Source: Planctomycetota bacterium
GTDB lineage: Bacteria; Planctomycetota; UBA1135; UBA2386
Length of the DNA stretch: 64,000 bases
Reading direction: 5' to 3'
NCBI GenBank assembly: GCA_016716265.1
Contig: JADJWQ010000001.1
Location: 186,001 to 250,000, forward strand
The position numbers were made by a program, and so were the translations under genes. Within the stretch, counting starts at the first letter, position 1, and each line of letters begins with the position of its first letter. Positions 34,454 to 43,133 of the stretch are shown here, in pieces. A model generated the notes under the pieces. That model saw nothing but the letters and a program-made list of their open reading frames with translations. It was not told the DNA's origin and did no database searches.

Positions 34454-35209
34454 TCAATAGCGCCGCTCGCCCGGCACGTGCGGGCCGACCGGCGCGCCCC
34501 AGCCGCCGCCGCCGCTGGTCACGCGGCGCGGCAGCGGCGGGAGCATCGACCGCTCGCGCTCGAGGTCGTGGTTGATCAGCACCGGCGGATCACCCGGATC
34601 GCTCTCGACCGGTGCCTCCGCCGCCATCGTCCAGCCCCAGCCGGCGGGATCGCGGTGCACGCCGTTGGTGCGCGCCTTGATCTCGGTGACGTAGCCGTGC
34701 CCCGGCCAGAACGGGTAGCCCATCGGATTGACGAGCCGCACGGCCGATCCACCGACGACGCGATCGTTCGCGTCGAGCACGTCGAGCCACACGAACGCCT
34801 CGCGGCGCGGCACGTCGGTCGTGTTCACGTAGTGGATGCGGGCATTGAGGTAGACGTCGCCGGGCCAGCCGATCAGCTCCCAGCGCAGCACGGTGACGGT
34901 ACCGGCATCCGGGAACACGAACTCCTGCGGCTCGTGGCCGACCCGCCACAGGTCGGCCTTCTGCCGGCGCAGCTCGTCGTACGGGCGCATCAGGTCGGCG
35001 AGCTTCTCCTCGTAGGTCCGGGGCGAAGGCGCGGAGCTCTGGCAGCCCTGCAGTGCCGACAGGGCGAGAGCGCAGCCGAGCGCGCCGGCGAGGGCGCGGG
35101 CCGCGCGACCGTGCGGGCCGGTGCGACCCTGCGGGCCGGTGCGACCCTGCGGGCGGGTGTGGCTGTGCGGGCGGGTGCGGCGGGTCGCGGATCTCATGGG
35201 CTCGATCAT
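34454..35209 (-). CDS. Lipoprotein with N-terminal repeat and beta-sandwich domain
   Basis: A 251-residue protein. The first 35 residues are basic and contain hexapeptide repeats (RTGPQG, RTGPHG) encoded by an 18-bp tandem repeat, followed by ALGCALALSALQGC with a clear lipobox, so the mature protein is lipid-anchored. Residues about 85-175 resemble a DUF1425/YcfL-like beta domain: LNARIHYVNTTDVPRREAFV, WLDVLDANDRVVGGSAVRLV, and the final turn WPGHGYVTEIKA. YcfL-like lipoproteins occur near LpoB-type peptidoglycan activators, but nothing of that kind is next to this gene. ATG 35209 has GAGG six bases upstream; ATG 35197 is an alternative. Confidence 0.62.
   Translation of the reverse strand: MIEPMRSATRRTRPHSHTRPQGRTGPQGRTGPHGRAARALAGALGCALALSALQGCQSSAPSPRTYEEKLADLMRPYDELRRQKADLWRVGHEPQEFVFPDAGTVTVLRWELIGWPGDVYLNARIHYVNTTDVPRREAFVWLDVLDANDRVVGGSAVRLVNPMGYPFWPGHGYVTEIKARTNGVHRDPAGWGWTMAAEAPVESDPGDPPVLINHDLERERSMLPPLPRRVTSGGGGWGAPVGPHVPGERRY
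35112..35180 (-). repeat. 18-bp tandem repeats in the signal region of a lipoprotein gene
   Basis: Two exact copies of tgcgggccggtgcgaccc (35112-35129 and 35130-35147) and a diverged third and partial fourth copy follow each other in frame. They lengthen the basic n-region of the signal peptide without disturbing the lipobox. Confidence 0.85.
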
Positions 35210-35235
35210 AGACGGTCCTCGCGGGCGCCTGGGCC

Positions 35236-35268
35236 GGACGGGCAGCGGCCCTTCGACCCTCCCCGTCC
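35236..35268 (-). terminator. Hairpin after the metalloprotease gene
   Basis: GGACGGG (35236-35242) and CCCGTCC (35262-35268) can form a 7-bp stem just past the minus-strand protease stop and before the lipoprotein start. The loop is long (19 bases), so support is modest. Confidence 0.35.
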
Positions 35269-35285
35269 GACCGGTATTCCCGGAC

Positions 35286-37442
35286 TCATCCGCCGACCGC
35301 GACGCGCACGCCGGCGCTGAACGCCAGCCCCTGCGGCGCACCCCGGTCCATCAACACCGACTGCAGGTAGAACGACTGGCCCGACAGCGTCGGGTCGTTC
35401 GGCAGCGCGACGTCGACGGCGAGACCGTCGCGGGGGAGCGCCATGTAGACCGCCGCGGCGCTCCCGAGGTCGACGAGCAGCGTGCCGCCGAGGAACGGGA
35501 CGGAGGCGGGCACCACGCCGAGCAGCAGCACCGCCGCGGCCGGCGCCGTCTGCGAGTTACCGACGTCGAGCACGATCGAGCGGCCGATCAGCGGCAGCCG
35601 CCGCACGCCGAGCGCAGGCACGCCGACGGTGCCGGCGAGCCCGGTGCCGTAGGTGTCCCAGCCGGGCAGGTCGATGCGTGTGCCGGGATGCGCGAACAGC
35701 GACGCGAGCCGCGCCGCGTCGATCGCACCGTCGTAGATCTGCAGGTCGTCGAGACGACCGTGGAAGAACCGCGCGTCGGCCGCGCCGAAGGTCCACCACG
35801 CCACGCCCGGCACGAGGGGCGCGGGGAGTGCCAGCGTGCCGGCGGCGACACCATCGACGAACACGTCGACGCGCTGCGCCGCGTCGTAGCGCATCGCGAG
35901 GTGCGACCACACTCCGCTCGGCAGCACGGTGCCCGGGAGCCGGACGGCTGCGCCGTTGTACGGCTGGACCGCCGGTGCGCCGTCGACCAGGCCGAGCCGC
36001 CAGCCGAGCAGCAGGTCGACGAGCCAGCGGCGCCCACTCGTGTCGCCCGGCTCGACCCACATCGTGACGGTGAACGCGCCGCTCGGCCGCGGCATCTGCA
36101 GCACGGTGACCTGATCGACGACACCGTCGAACGCGACCGCGCTGCCGGTCGCGGCCGCCGCGCCGGTCGTGCCGAGCGTACACCCCGCGTAGGTCCCGTC
36201 GTGGCCCCCGGGCCCGGCGTCGTGGGCGACCGGGCCCTGCGTCTCGTCGAAGCGGAAGTGCCCGACCAGATCCGGCACGTAGGCGTCGAGGCAGCCGAGC
36301 CCGTCGCGGTAGCCGAGCAGCTGGGCGGTGTCGTTGGGCCCGAAGCCGCCGGCGATGCCGCAGCCGCACATGATGTCGCAGGTGTCGAGGCAGTGCGGCA
36401 GGCTCCAATTGTGGCCCAGCTCGTGACCGAGCACGTTGGCATCGCTGCCGAGGCCGCGGCCGAAGCGGGACAGGCCATACGCGCTCTGCTGATTGCAGAC
36501 GACGCCGACGTAGGCGAGCCCGAGGATGTTGCCCATCGCCCGACTCGTGACGAAGTGCGCCATGTCGCGGGGCACGCTCGCCAGATTCGTGTTCCACTCG
36601 GTGCGGAACTGCTGGCCGAGGATCGTGCCGGCGTCGTTGCCGCTGTACGGGTCGGGCTCGGCGGTGCGCACGACGATCCGCGTGATGCGGTGCGTGACCT
36701 CGACCTCCTCCTCGTACATCAGATCGACGACGTCGAGTGTCTGCTCGATCGAGTCGACGACCGCCTGCAGGCTGCGGCCGAGGAAGGCGTAGTAGTCGTA
36801 GTCGGCATCGAAGGCGAGCTCGGCGACGCGGAACACGCCCGGCGTCGACGAGCCGCTCTGAACGGCGCCGCCCCCGGTCGCGTGACCCGCCGCCCCGTGA
36901 ACGCCGCAGAAGCCCGCCGGCAACGGTGCCGACTCGTAGGCGACGTGCGCGCGCGGGCCTGCGCCCGCACCCGCCGCGAAGCGCGCGACCGGCTGCACGA
37001 ACAGTGGCGGCCGGCCGTCGCGCAGGATGGCGAGCGACAGTCCGACGCCCGCGGGCGTGTCGACGAGTCCGCCAGCGACGCGCGAGCCCGGGTCGCTCCG
37101 CACCGCACCGCGCAGCGTGCGGGCGGGCGGCGGCGCCGGAAGCGCGACCAGGCTGCCGTCGGCGAGCTGGACGTCGACGCCGAAACCGGCCGCGCGCACG
37201 GAGTGCGGCCACAGCTCGACGTCGAGCACCTCGGCACCGAGCGCGAGCCGCACCGCGCCGCGGCCGGAGCGCAGCCCCGCCGGCAGGTCGACGTCGCACA
37301 GCCGCACGGCCTGGGCGCCGAGCTCGACCTGCAGCGCTGCGGCGAGCGACGGCGGTTCGAGCTGGGGCGCCTGGGCGGCGAGCCGGATGGCGAAGGTGAG
37401 CGTGAGGCCGAGCTGGCAGGGCGTCGAGCGGAGCGAGGACAT
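35286..37442 (-). CDS. Secreted metzincin metalloprotease with LamG domain and shared C-terminal domain
   Basis: A 718-residue exported protein. After the signal (STPCQLGLTLTFAIRLAAQ) and a propeptide-like region comes a zinc protease domain. It has H340-E341-L-G-H344-N-W-S-L-P-H350 (HExxHxxxxxH, three zinc ligands plus catalytic Glu) and a Met-turn Met358 in CDIMCGC, as in reprolysin-like (M12) metzincins. Upstream strands include FRVAELAFDADYDYYAFLG, typical of this group. Residues about 395-560 are a LamG/concanavalin domain (VVDQVTVLQMPRPSGAFTVT, WSHLAMRYDAAQRVDVFVDG, GRLDDLQIYDGAID). The last about 100 residues are the C-terminal domain shared by the FG-GAP proteins (PFLGGTLLVDL ... VAVGG). 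It probably degrades surface or environmental proteins. Confidence 0.88.
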   Translation of the reverse strand: MSSLRSTPCQLGLTLTFAIRLAAQAPQLEPPSLAAALQVELGAQAVRLCDVDLPAGLRSGRGAVRLALGAEVLDVELWPHSVRAAGFGVDVQLADGSLVALPAPPPARTLRGAVRSDPGSRVAGGLVDTPAGVGLSLAILRDGRPPLFVQPVARFAAGAGAGPRAHVAYESAPLPAGFCGVHGAAGHATGGGAVQSGSSTPGVFRVAELAFDADYDYYAFLGRSLQAVVDSIEQTLDVVDLMYEEEVEVTHRITRIVVRTAEPDPYSGNDAGTILGQQFRTEWNTNLASVPRDMAHFVTSRAMGNILGLAYVGVVCNQQSAYGLSRFGRGLGSDANVLGHELGHNWSLPHCLDTCDIMCGCGIAGGFGPNDTAQLLGYRDGLGCLDAYVPDLVGHFRFDETQGPVAHDAGPGGHDGTYAGCTLGTTGAAAATGSAVAFDGVVDQVTVLQMPRPSGAFTVTMWVEPGDTSGRRWLVDLLLGWRLGLVDGAPAVQPYNGAAVRLPGTVLPSGVWSHLAMRYDAAQRVDVFVDGVAAGTLALPAPLVPGVAWWTFGAADARFFHGRLDDLQIYDGAIDAARLASLFAHPGTRIDLPGWDTYGTGLAGTVGVPALGVRRLPLIGRSIVLDVGNSQTAPAAAVLLLGVVPASVPFLGGTLLVDLGSAAAVYMALPRDGLAVDVALPNDPTLSGQSFYLQSVLMDRGAPQGLAFSAGVRVAVGG

Positions 37443-37523
37443 CGGAGCGGCGGGGACGGAAGCCCGAGGCAGGCGCGCAGCCCGCCAGGGTAGCACGTGC
37501 GGCCGCGCCAGCCTCGCGGTGCC

Positions 37524-38738
37524 TCAGGTCCCGACCCGGACCGGCGCGCTGCGACCGCGCCGCAGCACGGTGCCGAGTCGCTCGAGGGTGGGCCACGGCA
37601 GCGTGCCGAGCTGGTGCACGCACAGGCCGCTGCCCCCGTTCGCCGCCACGGCATCGACGACCCGCTGCAGGTCCTCCTCGCTGCGGAACTCCGGTGCCTT
37701 CGGCGAGATCGCGGCGCGGATCGGTCCGCGTACCTCGCGCGGTGCGCTCCAGGCCCGCTCGATCGACTCGGGGCCCTGCCCGAGCTGCTCGACGACGATC
37801 TCGTCGACGTGGTTGGCGACGACCTTCAACGGGGCGCCGATCGCGTCGCCCGCGAACAGCGAGTGGAAGTGGGCATGCAGCGCGATGCGCGCGCGGCCGG
37901 CGACCGTCTCGCGGACGCGCCGCAGGAGCTGCATGTAGACGGACAGCCGGTGGCTCCACAGCGCGAACAGCACGGCCTCGCCGAGCTCGCGCTCGACGCG
38001 CCGGAAGGCCTCCTCCGCGCGCACGGTCGTCGGCGATTCGAGCGCATCGGCAGTCGCGAGCCGCGCGCGGACGAGCGCCGCGACGCGATCCCGCATGCCG
38101 ACCACGTCGAGGCCGGTGCGCGCCATGCTGCGGCAGCAGTGGTCGCAGAAGCACAGCGACAGCAGGAAGTCGACGTCGAGCTCCGCGGGCAACGCCGCTT
38201 CCAGATATCGCACCGACGCGCGGTGACCGAGGAAGCCGAGCGACTGCAACTCGATGACGCGCAGACCGGCGGTGCCGGCGAGGGCATCGACCAGGCCGAG
38301 CGCGTGGTCCTGGACCTCGGGGCGCGCCGGGCACAGCGCCTCGGCGTGGCGGCGTCCGAACGCGTCGACCGCGCAGCTCTCGGGGTGGGTGCGGCCGAGC
38401 CGCGGGTCGTGCAGCGGCCGCAGCCACGCGCACGGCTCGAGACCTTCCGCGGTGAGCGCGACGACCGCGATCTCGAACGGGGTCGGGCCCGCGTGCGGGA
38501 CGCGCACCGAGGTGCGCGCGCAGAGACCCTCGGCCACGCCGTGCGGTCGGAAGTGCACCACCCCCTCCTCCAGCTCGCGCACCGGCCCGTCGAGGCTCCA
38601 CGGCGTGAGCTGCCGCCCGCCCGACTCCGTCACGGCGATCGCGACCTCGTGGAGGCCGAGGCCGAGGAGCCGGCCGAGGCGTCCCTGCTCGATCAGGGCT
38701 TCGACGTCGCGGAGGTGCGCGAGGATCCGGTTTCGCAT
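37524..38738 (-). CDS. Protein of unknown function with Cys-rich segment, possibly a TIM-barrel hydrolase
   Basis: A 404-residue protein without export signal. The middle holds LLSLCFCDHCCRSM, a Cys/His cluster that resembles the 'CFC..C' signature of uncharacterised barrel proteins that act on carbohydrates. Around it are strand-helix units: LRVIELQSLGFLGHRASVRY, RIALHAHFHSLFAGDAIG, VDEIVVEQLGQGPESI, and SGLCVHQLGTLPW. The alternating pattern and acidic residues at strand ends fit a (beta/alpha)8 barrel, but I cannot identify the catalytic pair with confidence. It lies 39 bp downstream of the propeller lipoprotein gene on the same strand and may be in one operon with it and exonuclease III. 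Confidence 0.45.
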   Translation of the reverse strand: MRNRILAHLRDVEALIEQGRLGRLLGLGLHEVAIAVTESGGRQLTPWSLDGPVRELEEGVVHFRPHGVAEGLCARTSVRVPHAGPTPFEIAVVALTAEGLEPCAWLRPLHDPRLGRTHPESCAVDAFGRRHAEALCPARPEVQDHALGLVDALAGTAGLRVIELQSLGFLGHRASVRYLEAALPAELDVDFLLSLCFCDHCCRSMARTGLDVVGMRDRVAALVRARLATADALESPTTVRAEEAFRRVERELGEAVLFALWSHRLSVYMQLLRRVRETVAGRARIALHAHFHSLFAGDAIGAPLKVVANHVDEIVVEQLGQGPESIERAWSAPREVRGPIRAAISPKAPEFRSEEDLQRVVDAVAANGGSGLCVHQLGTLPWPTLERLGTVLRRGRSAPVRVGT

Positions 38739-38777
38739 GGTCCGGTCGTTGTCATCGACCGGCCCCCGGCCCCGACT

Positions 38778-39722
38778 TCAGCGGCGCGCGCCGGGCCAGC
38801 GCACCTCGAGCACGTAGAGGGCCGTGGCCCCTGCCGCGAACAACCGGCGGCCGGTCTCGCCGCCGAACGCCAGCGCCAGCACGGGCTCCGGCGCCGGCAG
38901 CCGCTCGGCGAGGTCGCCGGAAGGGTCGAGCACGGTGACGCCGTCGCCGGTCGCGACGAACACGTGCCCGCGCGCGTCGACCGCCAGCGCGCCGGATCCC
39001 GAGCCGCCGAGCTCGGCGAACCGGCGCGGCCGCACCGGAGTGCCCGCCGGCGCCCAGTCGAGCGCGAGCACCCGCAACCGGTCGCCGGCGACGGCGCTGA
39101 CGAACACGGTGCGCTCGTCGGGCGCGAACGCCAGCGCGCGGGGCTCGCCCTGGTCGTCGCCGAGCACCCGCACGACCTGGCCATCGGCGACGCCGCGATA
39201 CACGCCGGCCTCGCGCAGCTCGGCGGCGCGCTCGTCGTCGGGCCAGCGCGCGTCGACCAGCCACGGCTCGCCATCCGGCCCGATCGCGACCGCGCGCGGG
39301 CCGCCGAAGCGCCGACCGTCGAAACCCCAGGCGATCACCTGACGACCGCCGCGGCGGTCGTAGCGCGCGAGCGCCCGTGAGGCGGTCTCGGCGACCAGCA
39401 GCCGTCCGGCGCGGTCGAACGCCAGCGCGGCCGGCCGCTGCGCCGGCTCGAGGAACAACAGCGGCTCGTCGCCGGCGTCGCGGGAGAGCAGTCGCACGAG
39501 CCGGTCCTGCGCGCGCGACGCGGCGACCAGCTCGTCGCCGACCGGGTCCCACACGAGTGCCGAGAAGCCGCCGAGCTCGCGCCCGACCACCGCGAACCCG
39601 GCCGCTCCCGACGCGCGCACCGCAACGCTCGCACCGCAGCCGCCGAGCGACATCAGCGCGACCAGCGCGGCCGCTCCGCCGAGCGCAGCAAGCGCGCGGC
39701 GTCGCTCGCGGCGGTCAGCCAC
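38778..39722 (-). CDS. Beta-propeller lipoprotein (NHL / SMP-30-like)
   Basis: A 314-residue lipoprotein with signal RRALAALGGAAALVALMSLGGC. The mature part is made of repeated four-strand blades: LVWDPVGDELVAASRAQDRL, LAFDRAGRLLVAETASRAL, VAIGPDGEPWLVDARW, LAFAPDERTVFVSAVAGDRL, LAVDARGHVFVATGDGV and LAFGGETGRRLFAAGATALY. Six blades make an NHL or SMP-30/gluconolactonase-type propeller, but the metal-binding residues of true lactonases are not evident. The GTG start at 39722 overlaps the end of the exonuclease gene by eight bases, so it is co-transcribed. It may simply be a periplasmic binding propeller. Confidence 0.72.
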   Translation of the reverse strand: MADRRERRRALAALGGAAALVALMSLGGCGASVAVRASGAAGFAVVGRELGGFSALVWDPVGDELVAASRAQDRLVRLLSRDAGDEPLLFLEPAQRPAALAFDRAGRLLVAETASRALARYDRRGGRQVIAWGFDGRRFGGPRAVAIGPDGEPWLVDARWPDDERAAELREAGVYRGVADGQVVRVLGDDQGEPRALAFAPDERTVFVSAVAGDRLRVLALDWAPAGTPVRPRRFAELGGSGSGALAVDARGHVFVATGDGVTVLDPSGDLAERLPAPEPVLALAFGGETGRRLFAAGATALYVLEVRWPGARR

Positions 39723-40491
39723 GCGCGGCGATCTCCACGGTGACCGGACAGTGATCGCTGCCGTGCACGTCGGCGAGGATCCCCACCCCGCGCACGCGCG
39801 GCCAGAGGTCGTCGTCGACGCAGAAGTAGTCGAGCCGCCAGCCGACGTTCCGCGCTCGCGCGCCCGCCCGGTAGCTCCACCAGGTGTAGGCGTCGGCGAG
39901 CTCCGGATGGCGCCGGCGGAAGGTGTCGGTGTAGCCGCTCGCGAGGAAGGCGTCGAACCAATCGCGCTCGGCGGGCAGGAACCCGGGGTTACCGACGTTC
40001 TCACGCGGCCGCGCCAGGTCGATCTCGCGGTGCGACACGTTGTAGTCGCCGCCGAGCACGACGTGCCGGCCCCGCGCGCGCTGCTCGTCGAGGAACGCGT
40101 GGACGCGCGCGTTGAAGCGCAACCGGTAGTCGAGCCGGCGCCCGCCCTCCTGGCTGTTCGGGAAGTAGGCGCTGCCGTAGACGACCTTGCCGTAGCGCGC
40201 GAACAGCGCGCGCCCCTCGGCGTCGAACTCCGGCTCGCCGAGCCCCTCGAACCACTCGTCGGGCTCGTCGCGGTAGTAGATCGCGACGCCGCTGTAGCCC
40301 TTCTTCTGCGCGTGGACGACGCGCACTCCGAAGCCGTCGACCCCGGTCACCTCCGCCGGCAGCTCGGCGAGGCGCGCCTTGGTCTCCTGCAGCATGACGA
40401 GGTCGGCGCGCTGCCTGGCGAGCCACGCGGCGAACCCGGACCGGCGGGCCACCGCACGGAGGCCGTTCACGTTCCACGACACGCAGCGCAT
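39715..40491 (-). CDS. xth: Exonuclease III (AP endonuclease)
   Basis: Repairs DNA at abasic sites and trims 3' ends in base excision repair. The 258-residue protein has all the motifs of the ExoIII branch of the endonuclease/exonuclease/phosphatase fold: SWNVNGLRAV, LQETKA with the metal-binding Glu, YFPNSQEGG, GGDYNVSHREIDL with the catalytic Asp/Asn pair (family usually GDFN), VGWRLDYF, and GSDHCPVTVEI with the final Asp-His. The size is normal. The ATG 40491 is the first possible start. It is divergent from the FAD oxidase gene (94 bp apart) and heads a tight run with the propeller lipoprotein. Confidence 0.95.
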   Translation of the reverse strand: MRCVSWNVNGLRAVARRSGFAAWLARQRADLVMLQETKARLAELPAEVTGVDGFGVRVVHAQKKGYSGVAIYYRDEPDEWFEGLGEPEFDAEGRALFARYGKVVYGSAYFPNSQEGGRRLDYRLRFNARVHAFLDEQRARGRHVVLGGDYNVSHREIDLARPRENVGNPGFLPAERDWFDAFLASGYTDTFRRRHPELADAYTWWSYRAGARARNVGWRLDYFCVDDDLWPRVRGVGILADVHGSDHCPVTVEIAARG

Positions 40492-40585
40492 GGGACGGCG
40501 CAGCCTACCGGGCCAGCCCGCTCAGACCAGCGTGAGCCCGCCGGATCGACTTGCGCGCGCAGCCCCGGGCCGGGATCGTCCGCGC

Positions 40586-41842
40586 ATGACCGCCGGACAT
40601 CCATCGCTGTGGGTTCGCGAGGCCGCGCCGCTCCCCCGCGACGACCGGCCGCTCCCCGCGCGCTGCGACGTCGCCGTGATCGGCGGCGGCATCGCCGGCT
40701 GCTCTGCGGCATTGTGGCTCGCGCGGCTCGGCGCGGACGTCGTGCTGCTCGAGCGCGAGGTCGTCGCGGCGCGCGCCAGCGGACGCAACGACGGCCAGAT
40801 CCTGCTCGGGCTCGGCGAGCACTACAACCGCATCGTCGGCCAGCTCGGCCGTGACGATGCGCGACGGCTCTGGCATTCGATCCGGCTCAACCACGACCTG
40901 CTCGAGCGCGAGCTGCGCGACGGGGGCATCGACTGCGACCTGGTGCCGGCCGGCGGCCTGCGCCTCGCCGAGTCGGAGCACGAGCTGGTCGAGCTGACCG
41001 AGGCGGCCGCGCTGCTCGCCGCGGACGGCATCGAGCACGAGCTGCTCGACCGCGCCGAGCTCGCGCGGCGCCTGCCGGTCGCGCAGGGTTTCCACGGCGC
41101 GCTGCGCCTGCCGGGCGAGGCGATCGTGCAGCCCGTCGCGATGGTGCGCGGGCTCGCGCTGCGCGCGCGCACGGTCGGCGTGCGGGTCGTCGAGGGCGCC
41201 GAGGTGGTCGCCGCCCGCGAGGCCGACGACGGCTTCCGGGTCGCGCTGCGCGACGGCCGCAGCCTGCGCAGCACGGCCATCGTGCACGCGACGTCGACGC
41301 TCGCGCGCGAGCTGGACGACTCCGGCTTCCTGCGCGCCCAGCTGTTCCCGTTCCGCGGCCAGATCCTCGCGACCGATGCGCTGCCCGCCGAGCTCGCCGA
41401 CGCGTTCCCGCCGTGGGCGATGTCGAGCAACTTCTGCTACGAGTACTTCCGGGTGCACCGCCGGCGCTTCGTGGTCGGCGGCATGCGCTGGAGCGTCCCC
41501 GGCGAGCAGCTCGGCATCCTCGACGACGGCGGCACCGGCGGGCGCGACGACGGCGACCCGACCGTCCGCGCCAACCTGCTCCGCTACGTCGCCGACCATT
41601 TCCCCGCGCTCGCCGGCGTCGACTTCCCCCATGCCTGGACCGGCATCATGGCCGGCACCGCCGACGCGCTGCCGCTGTGTGGCGCACTACCCGGTCGCAC
41701 CGGGGCGTTCGCGCTGTGCGGCTTCAACGGCTACGGCCTGAGCTTCGCGTTCCTGGCCGGTCGCAGCCTCGCCGAGCTGGTCGTCGACGGCCGGGCGACC
41801 GATTCCGCGGCAGCGCTGTTCGCACCGCGCCGGCTCGTCTGA
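40586..41842 (+). CDS. FAD-dependent oxidoreductase, PuuB/glycine oxidase-like
   Basis: A 418-residue DAO-family amine oxidase. The FAD-binding Rossmann motif is VAVIGGGIAGCSAALWLARLG followed by the acidic end of strand 2 (VLLERE). Typical next parts are ASGRNDGQILLG, which resembles the SGRNGGQ of gamma-glutamylputrescine oxidases, GALRLPGEAIVQP, FRGQILATDALP, FVVGGMRW, and WTGIMAGTADALPLCG with the C-terminal FAD-binding GFNGYGLSF. It probably oxidises an amine or amino acid with production of H2O2. The substrate is not visible. ATG 40586 places the Rossmann motif at about residue 30, which is usual for PuuB-like proteins. Confidence 0.86.
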   Translation: MTAGHPSLWVREAAPLPRDDRPLPARCDVAVIGGGIAGCSAALWLARLGADVVLLEREVVAARASGRNDGQILLGLGEHYNRIVGQLGRDDARRLWHSIRLNHDLLERELRDGGIDCDLVPAGGLRLAESEHELVELTEAAALLAADGIEHELLDRAELARRLPVAQGFHGALRLPGEAIVQPVAMVRGLALRARTVGVRVVEGAEVVAAREADDGFRVALRDGRSLRSTAIVHATSTLARELDDSGFLRAQLFPFRGQILATDALPAELADAFPPWAMSSNFCYEYFRVHRRRFVVGGMRWSVPGEQLGILDDGGTGGRDDGDPTVRANLLRYVADHFPALAGVDFPHAWTGIMAGTADALPLCGALPGRTGAFALCGFNGYGLSFAFLAGRSLAELVVDGRATDSAAALFAPRRLV

Positions 41843-41955
41843 GGCGCGCGCGGCGGGTGGCCCGCGCTGGGACGGACCGGTGAAGCGCCGAGGCACCCTG
41901 GCCGATCAGGTCCCTCGGGAGGGGGCCGCGCGCCGCGCGGCAGCCACATCGCACC

Positions 41956-42975
41956 GTGAACGCCGCCACGCGAACCTCGGGAGCCGTCGCCCGGCAGCTG
42001 CTCGTCGTCGTGCAGGGCCTCGATCGCACCGATCTCGCGACCGGCGCGATGGTCCACCTCGACCACCTCGCCGAGCAGCTCGGTGAGCCGCGCGCCCTGC
42101 GGCCGGTGGCCGCGGGCCGCGCCGTCGTCGACCAGCTCGTCGACGCGCTCGACGTCGACGGTCTCCGCCGCGCCCGCGTGAGCGTCGACCGGCGCAGCGT
42201 CGCGCTGCGCGCAGCGTGGCAGAACGACGCCGCGGCCACCGCCATGCTGCTCGACCGGCGGCGGCCGCCCGCGGACCTGACCGTGCTGTGGCTGCGCGAC
42301 GCGGCGCACGCGGCCGTGGTCCAGGGTCGGCACGGCGACGCGCACCGCGCCGAGCTGCGGCGCACCGACGCGCGCATCCGCGAGATCTCGCAGGCGCTCG
42401 GTCACGACGGCGTGCCGGTCGCGACGACCGTGTGCGGCGCCGCCAACCTGACGCCGGTGGGCCGCACGATCGATCCCTGCGCATTGCTGCGCCGGGCACT
42501 CGGCCGCGCCGCGGCCGCGCGCGTCGACACCCGCGTCGCGTTGTCGCACGTGCGAGTGCATTGCGAGTCGTGGCCGACCGCGCAGCGCGTCGCGGCAGCT
42601 CTCGCGGCGATCGGCGACGACGTGCACGTGCTGTCCTTCGACGAGCTCGCCGCGCACGGGTTGCAGACCGGGCCGGCCGAGGTGCTGGCGATCCCGGCCC
42701 CCGGTTGCGCGTTCGCGCACGCCCCGGTGCGCGCGGCGCCGCGCTACCTCGCCGACCACACCGGACCGCCGTGCGTGCTGTCGCCGGTGCTCGACGCGGC
42801 GGAGCTGACGCCGGCCGCCGTCGGCCGTGCGCTGCGCGCCGCGGCGCGCCAGCTCGCCACCGCGGGCGCGGCGGCACGGCCCGCCGACGCGCGCCGCGTC
42901 GACGTCCACAGCGCGCCCGATCTGCTCGCTGCCATGGCGCCGAGCGAGCAGCCCGCGCAGCGGCAGCTCCGGTGA
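41956..42975 (+). CDS. Protein of unknown function
   Basis: A 339-residue protein that starts with GTG 41956, 113 bp past the FAD oxidase. Strand-like parts are ARQLLVVVQGLDRTDL, DLTVLWLRDAAHAAVVQG, DGVPVATTVCGAANLTPVG, and VHVLSFDELAAHGL. The segment HRAELRRTDARIREISQALG followed by GVPVATTVCG looks like the '...D..ig.l...L....n..iv.SDHG' portion of alkaline-phosphatase-fold phosphodiesterases. However, none of their metal ligands (D..H, H) are kept in order, so it could be a degenerate member or unrelated. It has no export signal. Codon use matches its neighbours. Confidence 0.45.
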   Translation: MNAATRTSGAVARQLLVVVQGLDRTDLATGAMVHLDHLAEQLGEPRALRPVAAGRAVVDQLVDALDVDGLRRARVSVDRRSVALRAAWQNDAAATAMLLDRRRPPADLTVLWLRDAAHAAVVQGRHGDAHRAELRRTDARIREISQALGHDGVPVATTVCGAANLTPVGRTIDPCALLRRALGRAAAARVDTRVALSHVRVHCESWPTAQRVAAALAAIGDDVHVLSFDELAAHGLQTGPAEVLAIPAPGCAFAHAPVRAAPRYLADHTGPPCVLSPVLDAAELTPAAVGRALRAAARQLATAGAAARPADARRVDVHSAPDLLAAMAPSEQPAQRQLR

Positions 42976-43133
42976 CGCGCCGAGTGCCGCGCCCTGGGAT
43001 CACCACCCAGGGCGCGCAGCCGGCCACACGGTACAGTCCGGAGGGACGCCGCGCCCGACGAGACGGGCCCGCGTCCCGGCCGGCAGCCCCCGCCGGCGGT
43101 CCCGCTTCCAGCCACCCCATTCCCACCCGGACG